Positions 10,942-24,172 of a DNA stretch of 49,119 nt are shown here, in pieces (the stretch's first letter is position 1; each line of letters begins with the position of its first letter). Position numbers and translations under genes: made by a program. Below the pieces are notes generated by a model. That model did not search any database. It was not told where the DNA came from and worked only from the letters and a program-made list of their open reading frames with translations. The DNA is from Liolophura sinensis (Eukaryota; Mollusca; Polyplacophora; Chitonida; Chitonidae), in assembly GCF_032854445.1 (NCBI RefSeq), contig NW_027018268.1:1-49119 (forward strand), written 5' to 3'.

Positions 10942-13726
10942 GTTAATTGAAATCGGATACACTGTACTATGCACAATCGCGACTGGTCGTTACTATATTC
11001 AACTTTTAACTATACGTTATGTGCCCTTCGGTAGCCCAGAAGACGTCAAATCTTTGGGCTAAGCCCATTTAACTCATCCAGCAATTGTCTTACTTTTAAG
11101 TCCAAGACAATCTCAATGTCTTTATCTACGTGTAGAAAAACCACACCATTCGTACTTAAAAAAAACAATGTACTAGATACAGTCTGCTGTAAAAAGTACA
11201 ACTGATCACTGACCCACATCAATAAGGTTCTAATAGATGCGGAATTGGGCCAGGCATCGGCAGTTGTTAAAAAATTGCATATTTCCCTGGTTTCCATGGA
11301 GTAAGAGCCGTTGCTGGGCACGTGACTATGACATCAATGATCATTCAATTGTCGCTACAGCCAAAAGTATTAGTCGGAGAGCAACGCAGTTTGCACCATT
11401 CGATTTCTCGTCACAAAATACGTCGGATTAGCCTCTTACCAGCAGCACTGGAACAGTTTTTCCACTTTTGCATTTTTGCCTGGTCTTTTTGTTAATTGAA
11501 ATCGGATACACTGTACTATGCACAATCGCGACTGGTCGTTACTATATTCAACTTTTAACTATACGTTATGTGCCCTTCGGTAGCCCAGAAGACGTCAAAT
11601 CTTTGGGCTAAGCCCATTTAACTCATCCAGCAATTGTCTTACTTTTAAGTCCAAGACAATCTCAATGTCTTTATCTACGTGTAGAAAAACCACACTATTT
11701 GTACATAAAAAACACAATGTACTAGATACAGTCTGCTGTAAAAAGTACAACTGATCACTGACCCACATCAATAAGGTTCTAAAAGATGCGGAATTGGCCC
11801 AGGCATCGGCAGCTGTTTAGAAAATTGCAAATTTCCCTGGTTTCCATGGAGTAAGAGCCGTTGCTGGGCACGTGACTATGACATCAATGATCATTCAATT
11901 GTCGCTACAGCCAAAAGTATTGGTCGGAGAGCAACGCGGTTTGCACCATTCGATTTCTCGTGACAAAATACGTCGGATTAGCCTCTTACCAGCAGCACTG
12001 GAACAGTTTTTCCACTTTTGCATTTTTGCCTGGTCTTTTTGTTAATTTAAAATCGGATACAATCTACTATGTACAATCGCGACTGGTCATTACTATATTC
12101 AACTTTTGACTGTAAGTTATGTGCCCTTCTGTACCAGAAGACGTCAAATCTTTGGGCTAAGCCCATTTAACTCACCCAGCAATTGTCTTACTTCTAAGTC
12201 CAAGACAATCTCAATGTCTTTATCTACGTGTAGAAAAACCACACCATTTGTACATAAAAAACACAAGGTACTAGATACAGTCTGCTGTAAAAAGTACAAC
12301 TGATCACTGAACCACATCAATAAGGTTCTAAAAGATGCGGAATTGGCCCAGGCATCGGCAGCTGTTTAAAAAATTGCAAATTTCCCTGGTTTCCATGGAG
12401 TAAGAGCCGTTGCTGGGCACGTGACTATGACATCAATGATCATTCAATTGTCGCTACAGCCAAAAGTATTGGTCGGAGAGCAACGCGGTTTGCACCATTC
12501 GATTTCTCGTGACAAAATACGTCGGATTAGCCTCTTACCAGCAGCACTGGAACAGTTTTTCCACTTTTGCATTTTTGCCTGGTCTTTTTGTTAATTGAAA
12601 TCGGATACACTGTACTATGCACAATCGCGACTGGTCGTTACTATATTCAACTTTTAACTATACGTTATGTGCCCTTCGGTAGCCCAGAAGACGTCAAATC
12701 TTTGGGCTAAGCCCATTTAACTCATCCAGCAATTGTCTTACTTTTAAGTCCAAGACAATCTCAATGTCTTTATCTACGTGTAGAAAAACCACACCATTCG
12801 TACTTAAAAAAAACAATGTACTAGATACAGTCTGCTGTAAAAAGTACAACTGATCACTGACCCACATCAATAAGGTTCTAATAGATGCGGAATTGGGCCT
12901 GGCATCGGCAGCTGTTAAAAAATTGCATATTTCCCTGGTTTCCATGGAGTAAGAGCCGTTGCTGGGCACGTGACTATGACATCAATGATCATTCAATTGT
13001 CGCTACAGCCAAAAGTATTAGTCGGAGAGCAACGCAGTTTGCACCATTCGATTTCTCGTCACAAAATACGTCGGATTAGCCTCTTACCAGCAGCACTGGA
13101 ACAGTTTTTCCACTTTTGCATTTTTGCCTGGTCTTTTTGTTAATTGAAATCGGATACACTGTACTATGCACAATCGCGACTGGTCGTTACTATATTCAAC
13201 TTTTAACTATACGTTATGTGCCCTTCGGTAGCCCAGAAGACGTCAAATCTTTGGGCTAAGCCCATTTAACTCATCCAGCAATTGTCTTACTTTTCAGTCC
13301 AAGACAATCTCAATGTCTTTATCTACGTGTAGAAAAACCACACCATTTGTACATAAAAAACACAAGGTACTAGATACAGTCTGCTGTAAAAAGTACAACT
13401 GATCACTGACCCACATCAATAAGGTTCTAAAAGATGCGGAATTGGCCCAGGCATCGGCAGCTGTTTAGAAAATTGCAAATTTCCCTGGTTTCCATGGAGT
13501 AAGAGCCGTTGCTGGGCACGTGACTATGACATCAATGATCATTCAATTGTCGCTACAGCCAAAAGTATTGGTCGGAGAGCAACGCGGTTTGCACCATTCG
13601 ATTTCTCGTGACAAAATACGTCGGATTAGCCTCTTACCAGCAGCACTGGAACAGTTTTTCCACTTTTGCATTTTTGCCTGGTGTTTTTGTTATTGAAATC
13701 GGATACACTGTACTATGCACAATCGC

Positions 13727-15927
13727 GACTGGTCGTTACTATATTCAACTTTTAACTATACGTTATGTGCCCTTCGGTAGCCCAGAAGACGTCAAATCTT
13801 TGGGCTAAGCCCATTTAACTCATCCAGCAATTGTCTTACTTTTAAGTCCAAGACAATCTCAATGTCTTTATCTACGTGTAGAAAAACCACACCATTCGTA
13901 CATAAAAAAAACAATGTACTAGATACAGTCTGCTGTAAAAAGTACAACTGATCACTGACCCACATCAATAAGGTTCTAATAGATGCGGAATTGGGCCAGG
14001 CATCGGCAGCTGTTAAAAAATTGCATATTTCCCTGGTTTCCATGGAGTAAGAGCCGTTGCTGGGCACGTGACTATGACATCAATGATCATTCAATTGTCG
14101 CTACAGCCAAAAGTATTAGTCGGAGAGCAACGCAGTTTGCACCATTCGATTTCTCGTCACAAAATACGTTGGATTAGCCTCTTACCAGCAGCACTGGAAC
14201 AGTTTTTCCACTTTTGCATTTTTGCCTGGTCTTTTTGTTAATTTGAAATCGGATACACTGTACTATGCACAATCGCGACTGGTCGTTACTATATTCAACT
14301 TTTAACTATACGTTATGTGCCCTTCTGTAGCCCAGAAGACGTCAAATCTTTGGGCTAAGCCCATTTAACTCATCCAGCAATTGTCTTACTTTTAAGTCCA
14401 AGACAATCTCAATGTCTTTATCTACGTGTAGAAAAACCACAGCATTTGTACATAAAAAACACAATGTACTAGATACAGTCTGCTGTAAAAAGTACAACTG
14501 ATCACTGACCCACATCAATAAGGTTCTAAAAGATGCGGAATTGGCCAAGGCATCGGCAGCTGTTTAGAAAATTGCAAATTTCCCTGGTTTCCATGGAGTA
14601 AGAGCCGTTGCTGGGCACGTGACTATGACATCAATGATCATTCAATTGTCGCTACAGCCAAAAGTATTGGTCGGAGAGCAACGCGGTTTGCACCATTCGA
14701 TTTCTCGTCACAAAATACGTCGGATTAGCCTCTTACCAGCAGCACTGGAACAGTTTTTCCACTTTTGCATTTTTGCCTGGTGTTTTTGTTAATTGAAATC
14801 GGATACACTGTACTATGCACAATCGCGACTGGTCGTTACTATATTCAACTTTTAACTATACGTTATGTGCCCTTCGGTAGCCCAGAAGACGTCAAATCTT
14901 TGGGCTAAGCCCATTTAACTCATCCAGCAATTGTCTTACTTTTAAGTCCAAGACAATCTCAATGTCTTTATCTACGTGTAGAAAAACCACACCATTCGTA
15001 CATAAAAAAAAACAATGTACTAGATACAGTCTGCTGTAAAAAGTACAACTGATCACTGACCCACATCAATAAGGTTCTAATAGATGCGGAATTGGGCCAG
15101 GCATCGGCAGCTGTTAAAAAATTGCATATTTCCCTGGTTTCCATGGAGTAAGAGCCGTTGCTGGGCACGTGACTATGACATCAATGATCATTCAATTGTC
15201 GCTACAGCCAAAAGTATTAGTCGGAGAGCAACGCAGTTTGCACCATTCGATTTCTCGTCACAAAATACGTTGGATTAGCCTCTTACCAGCAGCACTGGAA
15301 CAGTTTTTCCACTTTTGCATTTTTGCCTGGTCTTTTTGTTAATTTGAAATCGGATACACTGTACTATGCACAATCGCGACTGGTCGTTACTATATTCAAC
15401 TTTTAACTATACGTTATGTGCCCTTCGGTAGCCCAGAAGACGTCAAATCTTTGGGCTAAGCCCATTTAACTCATCCAGCAATTGTCTTACTTTTAAGTCC
15501 AAGACAATCTCAATGTCTTTATCTACGTGTAGAAAAACCACACCATTTGTACATAAAAAACACAATGTACTAGATACAGTCTGCTGTAAAAAGTACAACT
15601 GATCACTGACCCACATCAATAAGGTTCTAAAAGATGCGGAATTGGCCAAGGCATCGGCAGCTGTTTAGAAAATTGCAAATTTCCCTGGTTTCCATGGAGT
15701 AAGAGCCGTTGCTGGGCACGTGACTATGACATCAATGATCATTCAATTGTCGCTACAGCCAAAAGTATTGGTCGGAGAGCAACGCGGTTTGCACCATTCG
15801 ATTTCTCGTCACAAAATACGTCGGATTAGCCTCTTACCAGCAGCACTGGAACAGTTTTTCCACTTTTGCATTTTGCCTGGTCTTTTTGTTAATTTGAAAT
15901 CGGATACAATCTACTATGTACAATCGC
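13727..15927 (+). repeat. Recent dimer duplication (G-I)x2, about 1.1 kb each
   Basis: Units G (13727), I (14277), G (14827), I (15378). Both G units carry the rare aaaatacgttgg (usually acgtcgg) and the mixed ending ttaatttgaaat plus cactgtac. Both I units carry ggccaagg and ctcgtcac. The first I has a private cttctgtag and agcatttg; the second ends in the A-preceding form caatctactatgtac. The pair looks like a two-monomer duplication inside HOR copy 2. Confidence 0.85.
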
Positions 15928-18678
15928 GACTGGTCATTACTATATTCAACTTTTGACTGTAAGTTATGTGCCCTTCTGTAGCCCAGAAGACGTCAAATCT
16001 TTGGGCTAAGCCCATTTAACTCACCCAGCAATTGTCTTACTTCTAAGTCCAAGACAATCTCAATGTCTTTATCTACGTGTAGAAAAACCACACCATTTGT
16101 ACATAAAAAACACAAGGTACTAGATACAGTCTGCTGTAAAAAGTACAACTGATCACTGACCCACATCAATAAGGTTCTAATAGATGCAGAATTGGCCCAG
16201 GCATCGGCAGCTGTTTAAAAAATTGCAAATTTCCCTGGTTTCCATGGAGTAAGAGCCGTTGCTGGGCACGTGACTATGACATCAATGATCATTCAATTGT
16301 CGCTACAGCCAAAAGTATTATTCGGAGAGCAACGCGGTTTGCACCATTCGATTTCTCGTGACAAAATACGTCGGATTAGCCTCTTACCAGCAGCACTGGA
16401 ACAGTTTTTCCACTTTTGCATTTTTGCCTGGTCTTTTTGTTAATTGAAATCGGATACACTGTACTATGCACAATCGCGACTGGTCGTTACTATATTCAAC
16501 TTTTTACTATACGTTATGTGCCCTTCGGTAGCCCAGAAGACGTCAAATCTTTGGGCTAAGCCCATTTAACTCATCCAGCAATTGTCTTACTTTTAAGTCC
16601 AAGACAATCTCAATGTCTTTATCTACGTGTAGAAAAACCACACCATTCGTACATAAAAAACACAATGTACTAGATACAGTCTGCTGTAAAAAGTACAACT
16701 GATCACTGAACCACATCTATAAGGCTCTAATAGATGCGGAATTGGGCCAGGCATCGGCAGCTGTTAAAAAATTGCATATTTCCCTGGTTTCCATTGAGTA
16801 AGAGCCGTTGCTGGGCACGTGACTATGACATCAATGATCATTCAATTGTGGCTACAGCCAAAAGTAATGGTCGGAGAGCAACGCGGTTTGCACCATTCGA
16901 TTTCTCGTGACAAAATACGTCGGATTAGCCTCTTACCAGCAGCACTGGAACAGTTTTTCCACTTTTGCATTTTTGCCTGGTCTTTTTGTTAACTTGAAAT
17001 CGGATACAATCTACTATGTACAATCGCGACTGGTCATGACTATATTCAACTTTTGACTGTAAGTTATGTGCACTTCTGTAGCCCAGAAGACGTCAAATCT
17101 TTGGGCTAAGCCCATTTAACTCACCCAGCAATTGTCTTACTTCTAAGTCCAAGACAATCTCAATGTCTTTATCTACGTGTAGAAAAACCACACCATTTGT
17201 ACATAAAAAACACAAGGTACTAGATACAGTCTGCTGTAAAAAGTACAACTGATCACTGACCCACATCAATAAGGTTCTAATAGATGCGGAATTGGCCCAG
17301 GCATCGGCAGCTGTTTAAAAAATTGCAAATTTCCCTGGTTTCCATGGAGTAAGAGCCGTTGCTGGGCACGTGACTATGACATCAATGATCATTCAATTGT
17401 CGCTACAGCCAAAAGTATTATTCGGAGAGCAACGCGGTTTGCACCATTCGATTTCTCGTGACAAAATACGTCGGATTAGCCTCTTACCAGCAGCACTGGA
17501 ACAGTTTTTCCACTTTTGCATTTTTGCCTGGTCTTTTTGTTAACTTGAAATCGGATACAATCTACTATGTACAATCGCGACTGGTCATGACTATATTCAA
17601 CTTTTGACTGTAAGTTATGTGCACTTCTGTAGCCCAGAAGACGTCAAATCTTTGGGCTAAGCCCATTTAACTCACCCAGCAATTGTCTTACTTCTAAGTC
17701 CAAGACAATCTCAATGTCTTTATCTACGTGTAGAAAAACCACACCATTTGTACATAAAAAACACAAGGTACTAGATACAGTCTGCTGTAAAAAGTACAAC
17801 TGATCACTGACCCACATCAATAAGGTTCTAATAGATGCGGAATTGGCCCAGGCATCGGCAGCTGTTTAAAAAATTGCAAATTTCCCTGGTTTCCATGGAG
17901 TAAGAGCCGTTGCTGGGCACGTGACTATGACATCAATGATCATTCAATTGTCGCTACAGCCAAAAGTATTATTCGGAGAGCAACGCGGTTTGCACCATTC
18001 GATTTCTCGTGACAAAATACGTCGGATTAGCCTCTTACCAGCAGCACTGGAACAGTTTTTCCACTTTTGCATTTTTGCCTGGTCTTTTTGTTAATTGAAA
18101 TCGGATACACTGTACTATGCACAATCGCGACTGGTCGTTACTATATTCAACTTTTTACTATACGTTATGTGCCCTTCGGTAGCCCAGAAGACGTCAAATC
18201 TTTGGGCTAAGCCCATTTAACTCATCCAGCAATTGTCTTACTTTTAAGTCCAAGACAATCTCAATGTCTTTATCTACGTGTAGAAAAACCACACCATTCG
18301 TACATAAAAAACACAATGTACTAGATACAGTCTGCTGTAAAAAGTACAACTGATCACTGAACCACATCTATAAGGCTCTAATAGATGCGGAATTGGGCCA
18401 GGCATCGGCAGCTGTTAAAAAATTGCATATTTCCCTGGTTTCCATTGAGTAAGAGCCGTTGCTGGGCACGTGACTATGACATCAATGATCATTCAATTGT
18501 CGCTACAGCCAAAAGTAATGGTCGGAGAGCAACGCGGTTTGCACCATTCGATTTCTCGTCACAAAATACGTCGGATTAGCCTCTTACCAGCAGCACTGGA
18601 ACAGTTTTTCCACTTTTGCATTTTTGCCTGGTCTTTTTGTTAATTTGAAATCGGATACACTGTACTATGCACAATCGC
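15928..18678 (+). repeat. A/B-only block, 5 monomers: A B A A B
   Basis: Monomers start at 15928, 16478, 17028, 17579 and 18129. The first A has gatgcagaattgg, as at 7134. The second and third A-type units (17028, 17579) have a C-like catgactat start, a private gtgcacttctgtag and agtattattcgg. The final B (18129) has cgctac in place of the usual ggctac and ends ttaatttgaaat followed by cactgtac, a combination from two classes. Local expansion by unequal exchange best explains a block without the C-I series. Confidence 0.87.
17028..18128 (+). repeat. Recent single-monomer tandem duplication
   Basis: The monomers at 17028 and 17579 share two private features: gtgcacttctgtag (c in place of the second c of gtgccc) and a catgactat start joined to an agtattattcgg body. 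The change ttaacttgaaat lies at the end of the monomer before each of them (about 16990 and 17541), as expected for an out-of-register exchange by exactly one unit. They differ visibly only at their 3' ends (caatctactatgtac versus cactgtactatgcac). Confidence 0.85.
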
Positions 18679-21600
18679 GACTGGTCGTTACTATATTCAA
18701 CTTTTAACTATACGTTATGTGCCCTTCGGTAGCCCAGAAGACGTCAAATCTTTGGGCTAAGCCCATTTAACTCATCCAGCAATTGTCTTACTTTTAAGTC
18801 CAAGACAATCTCAATGTCTTTATCTACGTGTAGAAAAACCACACCATTTGTACATAAAAAACACAATGTACTAGATACAGTCTGCTGTAAAAAGTACAAC
18901 TGATCACTGACCCACATCAATAAGGTTCTAATAGATGCGGAATTGGCCCAGGCATCGGCAGCTGTTTAAAAAATTGCAAATTTCCCTGGTTTCCATGGAG
19001 TAAGAGCCGTTGCTGGGCACGTGACTATGACATCAATGATCATTCAGTTGTCGCTACAGCCAAAAGTATTATTCGGAGAGCAACGCGGTTTGCACCATTC
19101 GATTTCTCGTGACAAAATACGTCGGATTAGCCTCTTACCAGCAGCACTGGAACAGTTTTCCACTTTTGCATTTTTGCCTGGTCTTTTTGTTAATTGAAAT
19201 CGGATACACTGTACTATGCACAATCGCGACTGGTCGTTACTATATTCAACTTTTTACTATACGTTATGTGCCCTTCGGTAGCCCAGAAGACGTCAAATCT
19301 TTGGGCTAAGCCCATTTAACTCATCCAGCAATTGTCTTACTTTTAAGTCCAAGACAATCTCAATGTCTTTATCTACGTGTAGAAAAACCACACCATTCGT
19401 ACATAAAAAACACAATGTACTAGATACAGTCTGCTGTAAAAAGTACAACTGATCACTGAACCACATCTATAAGGCTCTAATAGATGCGGAATTGGGCCAG
19501 GCATCGGCAGCTGTTAAAAAATTGCATATTTCCCTGGTTTCCATTGAGTAAGAGCCGTTGCTGGGCACGTGACTATGACATCAATGATCATTCAATTGTG
19601 GTTACAGCCAAAAGTAATGGTCGGAGAGCAACGCGGTTTGCACCATTCGATTTCTCGTGACAAAATACGTCGGATTAGCCTCTTACCAGCAGCACTGGAA
19701 CAGTTTTTCCACTTTTGCATTTTTGCCTGGTCTTTTTGTTAATTTGAAATCGGATACAATCTACTATGTACAATCGCGACTGGTCATGACTATATTCAAC
19801 TTTTGACTATAAGTTATGTGCCCTTCTGTAGCCCAGAAGACGTCAAATCTTTGGGCTAAACCCATAAAACTCACCCAGCAATTGTCTTACTTCTAAGTCC
19901 AAGACAATCTCAATGTCTTTATCTACGTGTAGAAAAACCACACCATTTGTACATAAAAAACACAAGGTACTAGATACAGTCTGCTGTAAAAAGTACAACT
20001 GATCACTGACCCACATCAATAAGGTTCTAAAAGATGCGGAATTGGCCCAGGCATCGGCAGCTGTTAAAAATTGCAAATTTCCCTGGTTTCCATGGAGTAA
20101 GAGCCGTTGCTGGGCACGTGACTATGACATCAATGATCATTCAATGTCGCTACAGCCAAAAGTATTGGTCGGAGAGCAACGCGGTTTGCACATTCGATTT
20201 CTCGTCACAAAATACGTCGGATTAGCCTCTTACCAGCAGCACTGGAACAGTTTTTCCACTTTTGCATATTTGCCTGGTCTTTTTGTTAATTGAAATCGGA
20301 TACACTGTACTATGCACAATCGCGACTGGTCGTTACTATATTCAACTTTTAACTATACGTTATGTGCCCTTCGGTAGCCCAGAAGACGTCAAATCTTTGG
20401 GCTAAGCCCATTTAACTCATCCAGCAATTGTCTTAACTTTTAAGTCCAAGACAATCTCAATGTCTTTATCTACGTGTAGAAAAACCACACCATTCGTACA
20501 TAAAAAACACAATGTACTAGATACAGTCTGCTGTAAAAAGTACAACTGATCACTGACGCACATCAATAAGGTTCTAAAAGATGCGGAAATGGCCCAGGCA
20601 TCGGCAGCTGTTTAAAAAATTGCAAATTTCCCTGGTTTCCATGGAGTAAGAGCCGTTGCTGGGCACGTGACTATGACATCAATGATCATTCAATTGTCGC
20701 TACAGCCAAAAGTATTGGTCGGAGAGCAACGCGGTTTGCACCATTCGATTTCTCGTGACAAAATACGTCGGATTAGCCTCTTACCAGCAGCACTGGAACA
20801 GTTTTTCCACTTTTGCATTTTTGCCTGGTCTTTTTGTTAATTTAAAATCGGATACAATCTACTATGTACAATCGCGACTGGTCATTACTATATTCAACTT
20901 TTGACTGTAAGTTATGTGCCCTTCTGTACCAGAAGACGTCAAATCTTTGGGCTAAGCCCATTTAACTCACCCAGCAATTGTCTTACTTCTAAGTCCAAGA
21001 CAATCTCAATGTCTTTATCTACGTGTAGAAAAACCACACCATTTGTACATAAAAAACACAAGGTACTAGATACAGTCTGCTGTAAAAAGTACAACTGATC
21101 ACTGAACCACATCAATAAGGTTCTAAAAGATGTGGAATTGGCCCAGGCATCGGCAGCTGTTTAAAAAATTGCAAATTTCCCTGGTTTCCATGGAGTAAGA
21201 GCCGTTGCTGGGCACGTGACTATGACATCAATGATCATTCAATTGTCGCTACAGCCAAAAGTATTGGTCGGAGAGCAACGCGGTTTGCACCATTCGATTT
21301 CTCGTCACAAAATACGTCGGATTAGCCTCTTACCAGCAGCACTGGAACAGTTTTTCCACTTTTGCATTTTTGCCTGGTCTTTTTGTTAATTGAAATCGGA
21401 TACACTGTACTATGCACAATCGCGACTGGTCGTTACTATATTCAACTTTTAACTATACGTTATGTGCCCTTCGGTAGCCCAGAAGACGTCAAATCTTTGG
21501 GCTAAGCCCATTTAACTCATCCAGCAATTGTCTTACTTTTAAGTCCAAGACAATCTCAATGTCTTTATCTACGTGCAGAAAAACCACACCATTTGTACAT

Positions 21601-24172
21601 AAAAAAAACAATGTACTAGATACAGTCTGCTGTAAAAAGTACAACTGATCACTGACCCACATCAATAAGGTTCTAATAGATGCGGAATTGGGCCAGGCAT
21701 CGGCAGCTGTTAAAAAATTGCATATTTCCCTGGTTTCCATTGAGTAAGAGCCGTTGTTGGGCACGTGACTATGACATCAATGATCATTCAATTGTCGCTA
21801 CAGCCAAAAGTATTAGTCGGAGAGCAACGCAGTTTGCACCATTCGATTTCTCGTCACAAAATACGTCGGATTAGCCTCTTACCAGCAGCACTGGAACAGT
21901 TTTTCCACTTTTGCATTTTTGCCTGGTCTTTTTGTTAATTGAAATCGGATACACTGTACTATGCACAATCGCGACTGGTCGTTACTATATTCAACTTTTA
22001 ACTATACGTTATGTGCCCTTCGGTAGCCCAGAAGACGTCAAATCTTTGGGCTAAGCCCATTTAACTCATCCAGCAATTGTCTTACTTTTCAGTCCAAGAC
22101 AATCTCAATGTCTTTATCTACGTGTAGAAAAACCACACCATTTGTACATAAAAAACACAAGGTACTAGATACAGTCTGCTGTAAAAAGTACAACTGATCA
22201 CTGACCCACATCAATAAGGTTCTAAAAGATGCGGAATTGGCCCAGGCATCGGCAGCTGTTTAGAAAATTGCAAATTTCCCTGGTTTCCATGGAGTAAGAG
22301 CCGTTGCTGGGCACGTGACTATGACATCAATGATCATTCAATTGTCGCTACAGCCAAAAGTATTAGTCGGAGAGCAACGCAGTTTGCACCATTCGATTTC
22401 TCGTCACAAAATACGTCGGATTAGCCTCTTACCAGCAGCACTGGAACAGTTTTTCCACTTTTGCATTTTTGCCTGGTCTTTATGTTAATTGAAATCGGAT
22501 ACACTGTACTATGCACAATCGCGACTGGTCGTTACTATATTCAACTTTTAACTATACGTTATGTGCCCTTCGGTAGCCCAGAAGACGTCAAATCTTTGGG
22601 CTAAGCCCATTTAACTCATCCAGCAATTGTCTTACTTTTCAGTCCAAGACAATCTCAATGTCTTTATCTACGTGTAGAAAAACCACACCATTTGTACATA
22701 AAAAACACAAGGTACTAGATACAGTCTGCTGTAAAAAGTACAACTGATCACTGACCCACATCAATAAGGTTCTAAAAGATGCGGAATTGGCCCAGGCATC
22801 GGCAGCTGTTTAGAAAATTGCAAATTTCCCTGGTTTCCATGGAGTAAGAGCCGTTGCTGGGCACGTGACTATGACATCAATGATCATTCAATTGTCGCTA
22901 CAGCCAAAAGTATTGGTCGGAGAGCAACGCGGTTTGCACCATTCGATTTCTCGTGACAAAATACGTCGGATTAGCCTCTTACCAGCAGCACTGGAACAGT
23001 TTTTCCACTTTTGCATTTTTGCCTGGTGTTTTTGTTAATTGAAATCGGATACACTGTACTATGCACAATCGCGACTGGTCGTTACTATATTCAACTTTTA
23101 ACTATACGTTATGTGCCCTTCGGTAGCCCAGAAGACGTCAAATCTTTGGGCTAAGCCCATTTAACTCATCCAGCAATTGTCTTACTTTTAAGTCCAAGAC
23201 AATCTCAATGTCTTTATCTACGTGTAGAAAAACCACACCATTCGTACATAAAAAAAACAATGTACTAGATACAGTCTGCTGTAAAAAGTACAACTGATCA
23301 CTGACCCACATCAATAAGGTTCTAATAGATGCGGAATTGGGCCAGGCATCGGCAGCTGTTAAAAAATTGCATATTTCCCTGGTTTCCATGGAGTAAGAGC
23401 CGTTGCTGGGCACGTGACTATGACATCAATGATCATTCAATTGTCGCTACAGCCAAAAGTATTAGTCGGAGAGCAACGCAGTTTGCACCATTCGATTTCT
23501 CGTCACAAAATACGTCGGATTAGCCTCTTACCAGCAGCACTGGAACAGTTTTTCCACTTTTGCATTTTTGCCTGGTCTTTTTGTTAATTGAAATCGGATA
23601 CACTGTACTATGCACAATCGCGACTGGTCGTTACTATATTCAACTTTTAACTATACGTTATGTGCCCTTCGGTAGCCCAGAAGACGTCAAATCTTTGGGC
23701 TAAGCCCATTTAACTCATCCAGCAATTGTCTTACTTTTAAGTCCAAGACAATCTCAATGTCTTTATCTACGTGTAGAAAAACCACACCATTTGTACATAA
23801 AAAACACAATGTACTAGATACAGTCTGCTGTAAAAAGTACAACTGATCACTGACCCACATCAATAAGATTCTAAAAGATGCGGAATTGGCCAAGGCATCG
23901 GCAGCTGTTTAGAAAATTGCAAATTTCCCTGGTTTCCATGGAGTAAGAGCCGTTGCTGGGCACGTGACTATGACATCAATGATCATTCAATTGTCGCTAC
24001 AGCCAAAAGTATTGGTCGGAGAGCAACGCGGTTTGCACCATTCGATTTCTCGTCACAAAATACGTCGGATTAGCCTCTTACCAGCAGCACTGGAACAGTT
24101 TTTCCACTTTTGCATTTTTGCCTGGTCTTTTTGTTAATTTGAAATCGGATACAATCTACTATGTACAATCGC
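18679..24172 (+). repeat. HOR copy, 10 monomers: A B C/D E F G H H G I
   Basis: Monomers start at 18679, 19228, 19778, 20324, 20876, 21424, 21973, 22523, 23073 and 23622. The first A has an I-like 5' end (ttaactatacg, cttttaagtcc, cacaatgtac) followed by an A body with agtattattcgg. C and D are represented by one fused monomer (19778). The two H units differ: the first has attagtcgg, acgcagttt and tctttatg; the second has attggtcgg and tgtttttg. That pair recurs three more times downstream. Confidence 0.87.
19778..20323 (+). repeat. Chimeric monomer, C 5' part joined to D 3' end
   Basis: It begins with C markers (catgactat, ctaaacccataaaactc, aaaagatgcgg) and ends with D markers (ctcgtcac, gcatatttgcc). 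The next unit is E, so one monomer stands where C and D normally stand in series, as expected from a crossover that removed about one unit. The unit is only 546 bp and carries three 1-bp losses (gttaaaaattgc, tcaatgtcgc, tgcacattcg), which could be real or base-calling errors. Confidence 0.8.

Larger units (their letters stand above)
10432..10980 (+). repeat. Reference monomer (class G, 549 bp, clean copy)
   Basis: This unit is used here to place sites within the monomer. From its start it holds the class block ttaactatacg, then gacgtc at 10493-10498, the short inverted repeat gggctaagccc at 10507-10517 and an A8 run at 10609-10616. It continues with ccatgg at 10745-10750, the E-box-like cacgtg at 10770-10775, the palindrome aatgatcatt at 10787-10796 and a T-tract-rich segment at 10908-10941. 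Class G markers are aaaaaaaacaatg, ttgggccagg, gttaaaaaattgcatat, attagtcgg and acgcagttt. Bases 10441-10980 are 218/540 G+C by hand count. Confidence 0.9.
7134..15927 (+). repeat. HOR copy 2, 16 monomers: A B C D E F G G I F G H G I G I
   Basis: Monomers start at 7134, 7683, 8233, 8783, 9332, 9883, 10432, 10981, 11530, 12081, 12629, 13178, 13727, 14277, 14827 and 15378. Order and class-specific substitutions track HOR copy 1 for the first 12 units, except that an I-like unit (11530, cttttaagtcc with tttagaaaattg) replaces the third G. This copy then runs H-G-I-G-I before the next A. The change cgtactt is shared by the G units at 10981 and 12629, showing exchange or duplication within the copy. 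Confidence 0.9.
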
